From Caryophanales bacterium UBA4100 (lineage in GTDB: Bacteria; Bacillota; Bacilli; Paenibacillales; UBA4045): a stretch of 39,810 bases of DNA. The notes under the pieces were generated by a model. It saw only the letters and a program-made list of their open reading frames with translations. It did no database searches and was not told the origin of the DNA. Positions 30,951-39,766 of this stretch are shown one piece after another; positions within the stretch are counted from its first letter, which is position 1, and each line of letters begins with the position of its first letter. The position numbers and the translations under genes were made by a program. Location: contig DFXU01000112.1 in NCBI GenBank assembly GCA_002383285.1, forward strand, positions 1 through 39,810, given 5' to 3'.

Positions 30951-32036
30951 TTGTATATACAGAGACAATTTAGATCAGTTGATGTAGTCGTATTCACATT
31001 CTGCTCCACCATTACCTTGGGGATCATATTCCTACCTTACATCTCGGAGGAAGAAACACGCAATGTCTGGCTGCAGCTTATCGTTACATCAGTTCCATAC
31101 TTCTTCTTATTATGGTTGATCCACCTGTTTAGTAAGAAGTACAGCGATTATGATTTTTTTGAAGCATTACGATTAAATCTATGGCCAATCATATATTGGG
31201 TCACCATGCTCTACCTCATTAGCAGCACACTGCTTGGCTGCATTACAATGACGAAAGCATTAATTAGTATTGTTCAAACATATTTGTTACCATCCACCCC
31301 TACCTGGATTATTGTGCTCTCCTTCTATTTGATAGTGGGAGTCGCAGTTTTTTATGGAATCCTAGCAATCACTCGATTTGTTGTCTTATTCGCCTTTCTG
31401 GAAATCGTTGTATTACTAATCATAGTTTTTTTGGGCTTTAGTGAGAATTTTAATTGGATGTATGTCCTCCCAGTCTGGAACACAGATCTGATGACGTTCT
31501 TGAAAAGCTCCATTTCCAACGCTGCTCGGTATGGGGGAATCGTTCCGTTACTAGCATTCATCTTGCATGTTAAGAAGGATGAACCTATATGGGCTGCAAT
31601 GAATATAGGTCTGGGCTTTGTTATGTTCTTCTATGTATCGATAAGCATTGTAGTATTGGGTACATTCGGATTTGATGTGTCTGTTGGTCTCCTATCGCCC
31701 ATTATTGCCTTGGTTCAAACCGCGACTACACGGACTGGAATGCTGGAAAGAATGGATTTATTCTTTATTGCTTTCTGGCTCATGGCTTTCTACAAAATAT
31801 TAATGATCCATGTATGGTTCAGCTACGCAATTGCCCACAAAAGCTGGGCTAAACTTAAAGCCCCTGTATGGATCGTTACTTTCCTTACACTATCATTTGT
31901 CGGTTATATGTTTACACCAAATTACATTAGATTTAGCTGGCAGATCCATAATATCAACGTGCTTGTGTATAGCTTACTGCTGCCTATTGTTTTACTAATC
32001 TACTTGATCCTGAGAAAGAAGGAAAAGAGGTCATGA
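30951..32036 (+). CDS. spore germination protein, GerB family (B subunit)
   Basis: A 361-residue integral membrane protein with about ten hydrophobic segments, of the GerB/endospore germination permease family within the APC superfamily. It begins (M)YIQRQFRSVDVVVFTFCSTI and contains YGGIVPLLAFILHVKK. It is the probable ligand-binding subunit of the receptor. The start is TTG (30951-30953), six nt after GAGGT. It is 15 nt downstream of the A subunit gene; its stop overlaps the C subunit ATG. Confidence 0.94.
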   Translation: MYIQRQFRSVDVVVFTFCSTITLGIIFLPYISEEETRNVWLQLIVTSVPYFFLLWLIHLFSKKYSDYDFFEALRLNLWPIIYWVTMLYLISSTLLGCITMTKALISIVQTYLLPSTPTWIIVLSFYLIVGVAVFYGILAITRFVVLFAFLEIVVLLIIVFLGFSENFNWMYVLPVWNTDLMTFLKSSISNAARYGGIVPLLAFILHVKKDEPIWAAMNIGLGFVMFFYVSISIVVLGTFGFDVSVGLLSPIIALVQTATTRTGMLERMDLFFIAFWLMAFYKILMIHVWFSYAIAHKSWAKLKAPVWIVTFLTLSFVGYMFTPNYIRFSWQIHNINVLVYSLLLPIVLLIYLILRKKEKRS

Positions 32037-33187
32037 TACGAAGAATTTTGTTGCTTATCTTATTATGTATGTCCAGCTCTATCGTTGCTGTTAGCTGTGG
32101 TTACGACACAAGGGAGCTAGACCACCGATCAATGATTGTTGGTCTAGCTATTGATAAAGCGGAGGAGGAGGATAAGCTATTAATCTCTTTCCAACTACCA
32201 ATACTTGGCTTAGGCGCGGAGGTAAGTCCACGTCAGAAGGATTTCGAGGTCATATCCAGTTCCGATAAATCAGTTATGGAAGCTATCACTAACATTGAGA
32301 CCGTCACACCAAGAGCTTTGTTCTTCGGCCACTTAAAGGTGGTCGCAATCTCTAGGGATGTTGCCGAAGAGAATCTGAGTGAAGTACTTGATCTATTAGA
32401 GAGACACCCTCAAATCGGCAACCAAGTATATTTACTAATTATTGAAGATACTCCAGCTAAGGATTTTTTATCTATGAAAACACCACTTATTGCGTTACCC
32501 TCACTCTATGTAGACACCTTCTTTAAAGCAAGACAAAAAACAACACGTACGACAGATATCCAAATATTCGAATATCTTAGAGACAGTCAATCTGCTTCGA
32601 ATTCATCCTATATTCCAATGGCTCGAATCAGTAATGGCGAGGCTAGTATCCATGATTTGGCGATATTGAAGGATCACCAAATGGTCGGTGTATTACGTGG
32701 AGATGAAGCAGGATGTGGACGTTTACTGAAAGAGCTATCGCTTGAGGAGAAGAGATATAGTATTCAAGTAAAGGGTCAAGGCGGGGAAGTGGTAACAATA
32801 AACCTTGCCAAAATTGATTGGAAGCTTGACATGAAGTATAGAAAAACAAAGCCTGTGGAATTTGACTTGAGTATTAAAGGCTCGGGCTTTATTCGTGGAA
32901 CAGATGTTGCCGAAGATGTTATTACAGATAAGCTCATAACTACAGTAGAGAAAAGTGTAAATAAGGCATTCGAGGCAGAATATATGGCAGTCATAAAAAA
33001 GATGCAGAAAATAAACGCCGAGCCCTTCCTATTCGGACAATATATCCTCGCCACAGATCACGATTATTTCGAATCGTTAAATTGGAATGAAACGGGCTGG
33101 AAGAAAGCAAAATTCAACATTAACGTCAATTTTAAGGTGGAGAATACGGGAACGAAAAATGATTATGACAAAAAAAAAATAAGATAA
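32033..33187 (+). CDS. spore germination lipoprotein, GerC family (C subunit)
   Basis: A 384-residue lipoprotein. The signal segment ends IVAVSC (lipidated Cys22) followed by GYDTRELDHRSMIVGLAIDK, the usual GerC start. Three GerC domains follow, with TPRALFFGHLKVVAISRDVA and PLIALPSLYVDTFFKARQKT typical. It completes the receptor in the spore inner membrane. The last codons (D-K-K-K-I-R) are written by a run of ten A that serves the facing gene as a terminator U-tract, so its C-terminus overlaps another gene's transcription stop. Confidence 0.95.
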   Translation: MIRRILLLILLCMSSSIVAVSCGYDTRELDHRSMIVGLAIDKAEEEDKLLISFQLPILGLGAEVSPRQKDFEVISSSDKSVMEAITNIETVTPRALFFGHLKVVAISRDVAEENLSEVLDLLERHPQIGNQVYLLIIEDTPAKDFLSMKTPLIALPSLYVDTFFKARQKTTRTTDIQIFEYLRDSQSASNSSYIPMARISNGEASIHDLAILKDHQMVGVLRGDEAGCGRLLKELSLEEKRYSIQVKGQGGEVVTINLAKIDWKLDMKYRKTKPVEFDLSIKGSGFIRGTDVAEDVITDKLITTVEKSVNKAFEAEYMAVIKKMQKINAEPFLFGQYILATDHDYFESLNWNETGWKKAKFNINVNFKVENTGTKNDYDKKKIR

Positions 33188-33221
33188 ATGCACTGCCTCC
33201 TTTTCGACAATGCATTTATCT
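33169..33221 (-). terminator. terminator of the FAD oxidoreductase gene, inside the gerC-type gene end
   Basis: AGATAAATGCA (33182-33192) and TGCATTTATCT (33211-33221) form a perfect 11-bp stem; in the minus direction it is followed by TA and then ten T (33170-33179 in reverse). The gerC-type stop codon (33185-33187) lies inside the stem. On the plus strand no T-run follows. Confidence 0.85.
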
Positions 33222-33248
33222 ATTGAGTAGTACTATATATTCTTAATC

Positions 33249-35492
33249 TTATTCATAAGCCCTAATATCAATAATCCCTACCCGTGTACTACCATTGGTC
33301 GCTTCAATAACTATTCTAACTTGATGTGTTAGATATGGCTGATTAAATCGGTGAATACGATTGCGCTTTCGATTATGTGTTACTCTTAGCAATAATGCCC
33401 ATTCTCCATTATTCCACGCCTCAATACGATAATCCTTAACAAGCTCTGGAATGATGTCGAACGCGGTTGTGTGATGGTGAAGATTGATTAAATCTTCATT
33501 CACATCATCATTAAAGGTTATTCTTATCTCTGAGATAAGCTTAGGCTGCAGCCACGTCATACATACCCATTCCTCTTGGGATGAATTCACTTGATCAGAT
33601 AACCAAAGATGGGGTCCGCCATATGGCCTCATATAACCATCTTTGATTTTATTAGCGTTATAGGCCGCCGTCTCTGGTTTTACCTTAATACAGAATAGCT
33701 TCCGATTTAGACTCTTCATACTCCACTGCATAACCTTCTGGTCATCCTTATGATCACCAAAATCTCTGGTAACTGAGACTTTATTCTCGAAGCTCAATAT
33801 CCCGAATACAGGTTCTTCTGATAAATACAGACGAATATGCGAATTGGGCTTAACAATGACAAATACATTCTGAGGTTGTTCAGGAATCCAATTGACGTTC
33901 ATATCAACCCACTGTTGATCTCCAGCCTTAATCGATATATTTCGTTCAAAGATTAGATTCGCTGGTATATAATTTTCACTTTTCCCTGTATCCCAGATTT
34001 CGATAGAGAATTGTGTATCCTCTTTCGCATCCAATAACCATTCAATAGAATCGAGCCGTGGTTCAACAGGGAATAGAACACCTACCGGATTAACTAAGTC
34101 ATAGCTTTTACTACCCGAACTCACATCAATAGATTTCATCGTACTCGAAGCACTTATACTTGCAGTTCTCACAAGATCGTCAAGATCATTACTATGGATT
34201 CCGATGACAGATGCATCCTGCCTTAATAACGTTTGCTGCAACAGCTCCAGATGCTCTTTATGAAGCTCCCTCGGCTGAATGGCTCTACCTGAACATAATG
34301 CGGCTCCTGTACCCGCGGCCTCTCCAATAACTGCACAGGTCGCCATAACTCGTGTAGTCCCGAACGCTACATGTGTAGCGCTAATATCTCTTCCAGCAAA
34401 CATTAAGTTACTTACATTGTGCGAGTATAGCGAACGGAACGGTATGTGGTAGATCCCATCCATATGATAATGCTTCGATCCACTTTCTTCTGCATACATA
34501 CCTTGTGGTGGATGTAAATCAATGGACCAGCCACCGAAGGCTACACGGTCCTCGAAGGGCTCCTGGGTAACAACATCATTCTGGTTAATTACATAATCCC
34601 CAACGAAGCGACGATATTCTCTTTTGCCAGGCAATGACCCTACCCACTCAAGCGTCATATTGTCCGCTTCGAAATTACCCGAGTTTTTAATATAATCCCA
34701 AATCCCATAGATGACAGCCGAGAGCTCATCTCGGATCTGCTCATTCTCATGAACCGTATCTAGCTCACCGCCCCACTCAATCCACCAATAGTGGCATCCC
34801 GAGTCCCCACTCCGTATAACCCGCTTCATAGGGATTGACGTAGACATGATATCCTTAGCAAAGCTAGGTGGTACATATTTGACAGGGTGACCAACATCCT
34901 TCGTATAGAACAGAATCGTACTCCCTAATGTGATGTTATCCGCAATCTCTGGAGCCCATTCCTCCCGATACTCGTGCTTGGCTTCCCTCCCAATCCGATA
35001 TTCCGCACCCGCAAGGAAGCCTACTAAACCATCACCAGTACAATCTAAGAACATCCTACTCTCAAACCTGATTCGTCGTTCCGATCCCATCATCCATCCT
35101 GTTACGGAATCAATACTTCTCTCCTCAGCAGAACCAGATGCTTCCACCTCATGAACGTCAGTATTTAAGAACAATTGGATGTTCTTCTCCGCTTTAACAG
35201 CCTCAAGGACTACTAAATCCCATAAATAGGGGTTTCCATCAGGATTACGGTATTGATTCTCTACGAATAGCTCTCCCATGATACCGGTTTCTCTAGCATA
35301 ACGATTGATGCCGTGGCCTGTGGCTCCACATACCCAAACCCGAACCTCACTGCTCGCATTGCCTCCAAGTACAGGTCGATTCTGAATAAGTGAGACGGTT
35401 TGGCCTAATCTTGCTGCAGCAATTGCTGCGCAAACGCCAGCTAGTCCACCACCGATAACTGCAATATCAGTTTGTATAGTTTCACTTCTCAT
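33249..35492 (-). CDS. FAD-dependent oxidoreductase (FAD_oxidored family) with C-terminal beta domains
   Basis: A 747-residue protein without a signal peptide. The N-terminal Rossmann motif IAVIGGGLAGVCAAIAAARL is followed by QNRPVLGGNASSEVRVWVCG and RMFLDCTGDGLVGFLAGAEY, which define the PF12831-type family; the second FAD motif region reads NLMFAGRDISATHVAFGTTR and VMATCAVIGEAAGTGAALC. Residues from about 450 to the end are beta-rich, ending in a discoidin-like module. Substrates are unknown; genes of this kind are common in polysaccharide-use loci. It stands with a divergent AraC regulator and a sugar ABC transporter, so oxidation of an imported sugar or glycoside is plausible. GGAGGG lies six nt before the ATG. 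Confidence 0.88.
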   Translation of the reverse strand: MRSETIQTDIAVIGGGLAGVCAAIAAARLGQTVSLIQNRPVLGGNASSEVRVWVCGATGHGINRYARETGIMGELFVENQYRNPDGNPYLWDLVVLEAVKAEKNIQLFLNTDVHEVEASGSAEERSIDSVTGWMMGSERRIRFESRMFLDCTGDGLVGFLAGAEYRIGREAKHEYREEWAPEIADNITLGSTILFYTKDVGHPVKYVPPSFAKDIMSTSIPMKRVIRSGDSGCHYWWIEWGGELDTVHENEQIRDELSAVIYGIWDYIKNSGNFEADNMTLEWVGSLPGKREYRRFVGDYVINQNDVVTQEPFEDRVAFGGWSIDLHPPQGMYAEESGSKHYHMDGIYHIPFRSLYSHNVSNLMFAGRDISATHVAFGTTRVMATCAVIGEAAGTGAALCSGRAIQPRELHKEHLELLQQTLLRQDASVIGIHSNDLDDLVRTASISASSTMKSIDVSSGSKSYDLVNPVGVLFPVEPRLDSIEWLLDAKEDTQFSIEIWDTGKSENYIPANLIFERNISIKAGDQQWVDMNVNWIPEQPQNVFVIVKPNSHIRLYLSEEPVFGILSFENKVSVTRDFGDHKDDQKVMQWSMKSLNRKLFCIKVKPETAAYNANKIKDGYMRPYGGPHLWLSDQVNSSQEEWVCMTWLQPKLISEIRITFNDDVNEDLINLHHHTTAFDIIPELVKDYRIEAWNNGEWALLLRVTHNRKRNRIHRFNQPYLTHQVRIVIEATNGSTRVGIIDIRAYE

Positions 35493-35569
35493 CGCTAGCC
35501 CTCCAATTTAACTTTATTAGTTCTTACATATACGTAATTTCATAATATAAAAGTATATTTCTTTTTTCC

Positions 35570-35593
35570 ATGCACTGTTCTACAATAGTGCAT
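35570..35593. promoter_or_regulatory. inverted repeat before the AraC-type gene
   Basis: ATGCACT (35570-35576), ten nt, AGTGCAT (35587-35593), in the divergent region between the FAD oxidoreductase and AraC genes. The spacer contains TGTTCTA, a word also found in the paired operators of the sugar transporter genes. Confidence 0.45.
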
Positions 35594-35626
35594 ATACATT
35601 ATTTCAATTCGAGAATAGGTGAACAA

Positions 35627-36388
35627 ATGGGAAGTCCCTTAATCACTGTCCACAATTACTGGGAGAAGAAACAGCAATTCCAGCTTAAAGAAGATTTATA
35701 TGACCAATGGGTCGTCTTTGCTATTGAGCATGGGGAATTCCGTTATGAAATCGGCAACCACACTGGCTCAGCATCCTTTGGAGATCTTATTTTCTGTCCA
35801 CCCCATACCGCATTCCGACGTGAAACCATTACTCCTCTGACATTCCACTTTATTCAGTTCACCAACGAACACAATGATATTCCGGTAGGTAAGCTAAGTA
35901 TCAATGACACCCATAGACTCCTTGCCAATTATCAGTACTTACGGAAGCTAGCCTTGTTTAATGACAGTCATAGTAGGGAACTGAAAAGTCATTATGTGCT
36001 GGATATTCTGTATACTGCTAAACTAGAAAAGATGCAGAATCAATCTCAAGTAGTAACGAATAGTAATGACCCCCTAATCAACCAGGCGGCGCTCATCATA
36101 CAGAAGCAAGCATGGGATCCAATAAGTCTAAAGACGCTTGCTCATTCATTAGGGCTGAGCCCTGTACAGCTCACACGTAGATTCCAGAACGCATTCCATG
36201 TAACTCCTTCGCAATTCGTTAAATCCATCCGGATGAAGCACGCAAAACATCTATTGACTGAAACGAATTTAACCTTGGATCAGATTGCCAAGCGCTGCGG
36301 TTACGAGAATGGCTTCTATCTAAGTCGTGTCTTTACTCAAAGCGAAAGAATGAGCCCTTCTATATATCGAAGAACTCATCTGGTGTAG
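35627..36388 (+). CDS. AraC-family transcriptional regulator
   Basis: A 253-residue regulator. The N-terminal cupin-like sensing domain (about 10-90) includes FGDLIFCPPHTAFRRE. The C-terminal double HTH reads AWDPISLKTLAHSLGLSPVQ and LTRRFQNAFHVTPSQFVKSI, then HAKHLLTETNLTLDQIAKRC and GYENGFYLSRVFTQSERMSP. The upstream frame from 35570 lacks a ribosome site; AGGTGA four nt before ATG 35627 marks the start. It is divergent from the FAD oxidoreductase gene and convergent with the permease genes (stop codons 2 nt apart), and probably controls these in response to a sugar. Confidence 0.93.
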   Translation: MGSPLITVHNYWEKKQQFQLKEDLYDQWVVFAIEHGEFRYEIGNHTGSASFGDLIFCPPHTAFRRETITPLTFHFIQFTNEHNDIPVGKLSINDTHRLLANYQYLRKLALFNDSHSRELKSHYVLDILYTAKLEKMQNQSQVVTNSNDPLINQAALIIQKQAWDPISLKTLAHSLGLSPVQLTRRFQNAFHVTPSQFVKSIRMKHAKHLLTETNLTLDQIAKRCGYENGFYLSRVFTQSERMSPSIYRRTHLV

Positions 36389-36390
36389 TC

Positions 36391-37209
36391 TTAGCCCTTT
36401 ATCGCAGTACTAGATATGCCCTGAATAATAAATTTCTGTCCAATTAGGAATACAATAATCATTGGAATAATCCCAGCTGTTGCAGCTGCCATCATCCCGT
36501 TGTAATCAACATTAAACTCTTGAATGAAATTCTGTAAGCCTAATGGAACCGTATATAAATCTCTATCGATTAGGAATACTAGTGCATTCTCGTAATCATT
36601 CCAATGCCAAGAGAAGTCGATGATTGCTAATGTAGCTAGAGCTGGTTTAGCCAATGGAATCATCAATTGAGTGAATATTCGGATGTGACCTGCACCATCA
36701 ATGAATGCAGCTTCTGAGATCTCAAACGCGATCGACAAGAAAAACTGTCTAAGCATGAAGACTCCAAATATGGTGAACAGCCCTGGTAAGATAAGAGCTA
36801 GATGCGTATTATAGATACCCATCCAATCAAACATTAAGAATTTCGGCACGAACAGAACTTGGGGCGGTATCATCATCATGGAAAGGTAAACGAGAAACAA
36901 CGACTCTCTACCCTTAAATTGAATTCTTGCAAATCCATACCCAGCGAGCGCCGATAAGAAGGTAGCTCCGAGCATGCTAATCATTGATATCTTCAATGAA
37001 TTCATGTAATACATAACGAAGCTTTGATCTCCTGTCCATACCTTCACATGATGCTCCCAAACCGGATTCGATGGTATCCATTGAATCGGGAAGACGAAAA
37101 CTTCAGCGGGAGATTTGAAGGAAGTACTAATCATCCATATGAATGGAAGAATCATTGCTACTGCGAAGAATGTCATGATGAGTGTAACTAACCATTTTTT
37201 CATATTCAA
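36391..37209 (-). CDS. carbohydrate ABC transporter permease, MalG type
   Basis: A 272-residue inner-membrane permease with six hydrophobic segments and the EAA loop EAAFIDGAGHIRIFTQLMIP LAKPALATL. It begins LVTLIMTFFAVAMILPFIWM, then ISTSFKSPAEVF, the usual MalG/UgpE N-terminus. The frame starts at TTG (37207-37209), seven nt after GGAGG; the ATG at 37201-37203 is the alternative with a longer gap. It pairs with the next permease. No ATPase gene is in the window; many such Paenibacillus systems share an MsmX-type ATPase. Confidence 0.94.
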   Translation of the reverse strand: MNMKKWLVTLIMTFFAVAMILPFIWMISTSFKSPAEVFVFPIQWIPSNPVWEHHVKVWTGDQSFVMYYMNSLKISMISMLGATFLSALAGYGFARIQFKGRESLFLVYLSMMMIPPQVLFVPKFLMFDWMGIYNTHLALILPGLFTIFGVFMLRQFFLSIAFEISEAAFIDGAGHIRIFTQLMIPLAKPALATLAIIDFSWHWNDYENALVFLIDRDLYTVPLGLQNFIQEFNVDYNGMMAAATAGIIPMIIVFLIGQKFIIQGISSTAIKG

Positions 37210-37224
37210 TGAAAGCCCTCCTCC

Positions 37225-38106
37225 TTAATAATGCACCCATCTTTTCTGACCAAACCATTGCAGTAAAGTGATAATTAGAATAATAGCGAATAACACCCAT
37301 GAGATAGCTGATGCGTAACCCATCTCGTAATATCTGAATGCCGTTTTATAAACGAATAGCGATAGAATAGTTGTACTATTACCTGGTCCACCCTGCGTAA
37401 TCGCTTGAATAATTCCGAAGGTTTTCATAGTCATAATTAGACCGGTTATTAATAGAAGGAATGTAGTTGGGCTAACTAGGGGCCATACGATATTCCGAAT
37501 GGTTTGCCAATACCGTGCACCATCAATCTTCGCTGCTTCCAATAGCTCTGTGGAAATCTCTTGCAGGGCGGCCAGATAAATAATCATATTATAGCCAAGT
37601 AAGAACCATATCCAGATGATGTCGATTGCGAACATGGAGGTTTCTATCGTTGATAGCCATCCTGGTGGGTTATCTATACCTAACGAACGAAGAACACCAT
37701 TAATCGGCCCATGCTTCGGTTGGAACAACAGCATCCATACGAATGCTATCGCAATTCCACTCGTAATATACGGCATGAAGTACATCGCACGGAGAAGCCC
37801 TTTCCAATATACGGATTTGTTCAGTATAACCGCTACTACGAATGCTAAACCGATTGATAAAGGTACCGACGCTAAATAGATCGCTGTTTTCTGTAATGAG
37901 ATATAGAAGACCTCATCATTGAACAATCTAGTGAAGTTGTCAAAGCCAATAAAATTTACATCTGGATTCGTAAATTGATAATCTGTGAATACGAGATATA
38001 ATGAGAATAAAGCTGGTAATATGAAGAATATAGTCACACCTAGCATGTTGGGACCGATGAATAAATAGCCCATCCAGCTTTGTCTACGACTCCAATTGCT
38101 TCTCAT
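37225..38106 (-). CDS. carbohydrate ABC transporter permease, MalF/UgpA type
   Basis: A 293-residue permease with six hydrophobic segments, MGYLFIGPNMLGVTIFFILP at the N-terminus and the EAA loop EAAKIDGARYWQTIRNIVWP LVSPTTFLL. It forms the heterodimeric channel with the neighbouring MalG-type subunit, 15 nt downstream. GGAG lies 11 nt before the ATG. A hairpin and a copy of the GAACATAAACAGATCT operator lie upstream, so the permease genes may have their own regulated promoter besides read-through from the binding-protein gene. Confidence 0.95.
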   Translation of the reverse strand: MRSNWSRRQSWMGYLFIGPNMLGVTIFFILPALFSLYLVFTDYQFTNPDVNFIGFDNFTRLFNDEVFYISLQKTAIYLASVPLSIGLAFVVAVILNKSVYWKGLLRAMYFMPYITSGIAIAFVWMLLFQPKHGPINGVLRSLGIDNPPGWLSTIETSMFAIDIIWIWFLLGYNMIIYLAALQEISTELLEAAKIDGARYWQTIRNIVWPLVSPTTFLLLITGLIMTMKTFGIIQAITQGGPGNSTTILSLFVYKTAFRYYEMGYASAISWVLFAIILIITLLQWFGQKRWVHY

Positions 38107-38174
38107 CCTAGTACAGTCTCCTTTTGTTATGTAGTATTTGCTCTACATAAATCTTACTCATAATCCAATAGGCA

Positions 38175-38209
38175 GAACATAAACAGATCTCTTCATTGTA
38201 TAGAACAAA
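38175..38209 (-). promoter_or_regulatory. operator copy 1, before the permease genes
   Basis: GAACATAAACAGATCT (38175-38190), then TATAGAACAAAAATATG; GAACATA and GAACAAA repeat 28 nt apart. The element begins 69 nt upstream of the start codon. It is nearly identical to 39719-39753. Confidence 0.65.
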
Positions 38210-38240
38210 AATATGATCTTTCTTTGTCGCTATATTAACA

Positions 38241-38276
38241 AGAATGAGGACTTCAATTTCTCGAAGTCCTCATTCT
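38241..38276 (-). terminator. hairpin between binding-protein and permease genes
   Basis: AGAATGAGGACTTC (38241-38254) pairs with GAAGTCCTCATTCT (38263-38276), a perfect 14-bp stem with an 8-nt loop; minus RNA continues UGUUAAUAU. The short U content suggests a partial terminator or 3'-end stabiliser that gives more binding protein than permease. Confidence 0.7.
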
Positions 38277-38321
38277 ATGATCATCATATAAGTACATTTC
38301 TCAACAACCTGATTTGTACGA

Positions 38322-39653
38322 TTATTGCTTTAAGAATTCATTATGACGATCCACTGTCTTTTTAATAGTATCATCTAAGCTCTGTGCATTCAGGAAATAC
38401 TTCTCATACTCTTCTTTACGCAAGTCAATAGCTTGAGTTGGCATATTCAAGCTATACGTATCAAATTGTCCAAATACAACCTTCTTCAGCGATTCTTGAT
38501 CATAGGTGTCGGCTTGATCTCCTAACAAACTTTGGATTGCAGCATCCATGTCAGCATCCTTCGAGGCTGGTAATCGTCCACCAGCGGCTAGCGGAGCCAT
38601 TCCACCATCGGCATACCACTTCAGGAATTCCCATGCTTCTTTCGTATATGACGATTTGGCGTTAATTGAGATCGCATCACCAAGTCCACCATGGAATTTG
38701 AAGTCGCTCTGATCAGCACTTACCTTCGGAGCAGGTGCGAAGGCAATTTTAAAGCTGCGAGGGTTATCCTTCATGTTATTCGAGCTACGGAAAATCCATT
38801 CTCCAGCATTAAGCATGCCCGCTTCACCCTTTAGGAACATCGTATCCACTGGCATCTTACTTGTTAGCTGCTCGCCCATTGGTGGCGTAGTTCCTTTATC
38901 CATCATTCCTTTAATCGTTTCAAGCCATTTTTTTGCATAAACATTATCTAGATTAGACGTACCATCTGCTTTAACATAACCCTCTGCAATGACTGAGCTA
39001 TCCCAAGGATCCGGAAAAGCTGCTAGATGCTGAACTAAACCGTAGCTACCCTGCTTGGTCAGCTTCTCACTGTACATCGCCATGTCATCCCAAGTCCAGT
39101 CGAAGGGGACTGGCAGACCCAACTCATCTAAAGCATCTTTATTTAACCAAACAAAAAATTTATTTGCCTTTGTCGGCATTGCATAGTACTTACCATCCGT
39201 TTTCCAATCTGCAGCGTCCACGCCCATTTTTTCATCAATGTTGTATTCAGTAAACTGTGATAAATCCAATGTAACTCCAGCTTTTATTCGTTTCTCCACA
39301 TATGCCGTTGTATAGTTTACGAACAAATCTGCATTCTGCCCTGTTGCTAATGCCGTATCTAATTTTAGATTCCCATCATCGTCATTAACGAATCGAACAT
39401 ATTCAACTTGAACATCCGGATTCTCAGCATTCCAAGAATCAACAACGGCTTGAGGTCCCGCTTCTGGAGGTACTCCGCCCCACATCGTCAACTGAATTGG
39501 ATCCTTTGGCTTTTCTGTTTCAGCTGGTGCTGCAGGTGCTGGCGTATTCTGAGTACCCTTATCAGCCTCAGCCCCATTGTTGTTGCTAGCACAACCAGCA
39601 AGAATAGTGATGACTAACAAGATACTTAGTAGTATTGCAATAGATTTTTTCAT
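38322..39653 (-). CDS. sugar-binding lipoprotein of an ABC importer
   Basis: A 443-residue family 1 solute-binding protein. The signal MKKSIAILLSILLVITILAG ends in a lipobox with lipidated Cys21, followed by an Asn/Glu/Pro/Ala-rich linker (about 22-50). The body has IQLTMWGGVPPEAGPQAVVD, YYAMPTKANKFFVWLNKDAL, DWTWDDMAMYSEKL and EAWEFLKWYADGGMAPLAAG. It captures an oligosaccharide outside the membrane for the MalF/MalG-type permeases downstream. GGAGG is 11 nt before the ATG. Specificity cannot be read from the sequence. Confidence 0.95.
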   Translation of the reverse strand: MKKSIAILLSILLVITILAGCASNNNGAEADKGTQNTPAPAAPAETEKPKDPIQLTMWGGVPPEAGPQAVVDSWNAENPDVQVEYVRFVNDDDGNLKLDTALATGQNADLFVNYTTAYVEKRIKAGVTLDLSQFTEYNIDEKMGVDAADWKTDGKYYAMPTKANKFFVWLNKDALDELGLPVPFDWTWDDMAMYSEKLTKQGSYGLVQHLAAFPDPWDSSVIAEGYVKADGTSNLDNVYAKKWLETIKGMMDKGTTPPMGEQLTSKMPVDTMFLKGEAGMLNAGEWIFRSSNNMKDNPRSFKIAFAPAPKVSADQSDFKFHGGLGDAISINAKSSYTKEAWEFLKWYADGGMAPLAAGGRLPASKDADMDAAIQSLLGDQADTYDQESLKKVVFGQFDTYSLNMPTQAIDLRKEEYEKYFLNAQSLDDTIKKTVDRHNEFLKQ

Positions 39654-39718
39654 CTTACATTTGACCTCCCGTGTTTGGTATGTTTACATCTTTAAGATTA
39701 CACAGAATATCAAACAGG

Positions 39719-39753
39719 GAACATAAACAGATCTGTTGAATGAATAGAACATA
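39719..39753 (-). promoter_or_regulatory. operator copy 2, before the binding-protein gene
   Basis: GAACATAAACAGATCT (39719-39734) and GAACATA (39747-39753), repeated 28 nt apart, beginning 66 nt upstream of the start codon. A TTGATA that could be a -35 follows 4-10 nt downstream in the direction of transcription. Confidence 0.65.
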
Positions 39754-39766
39754 TATACACTTTTAC

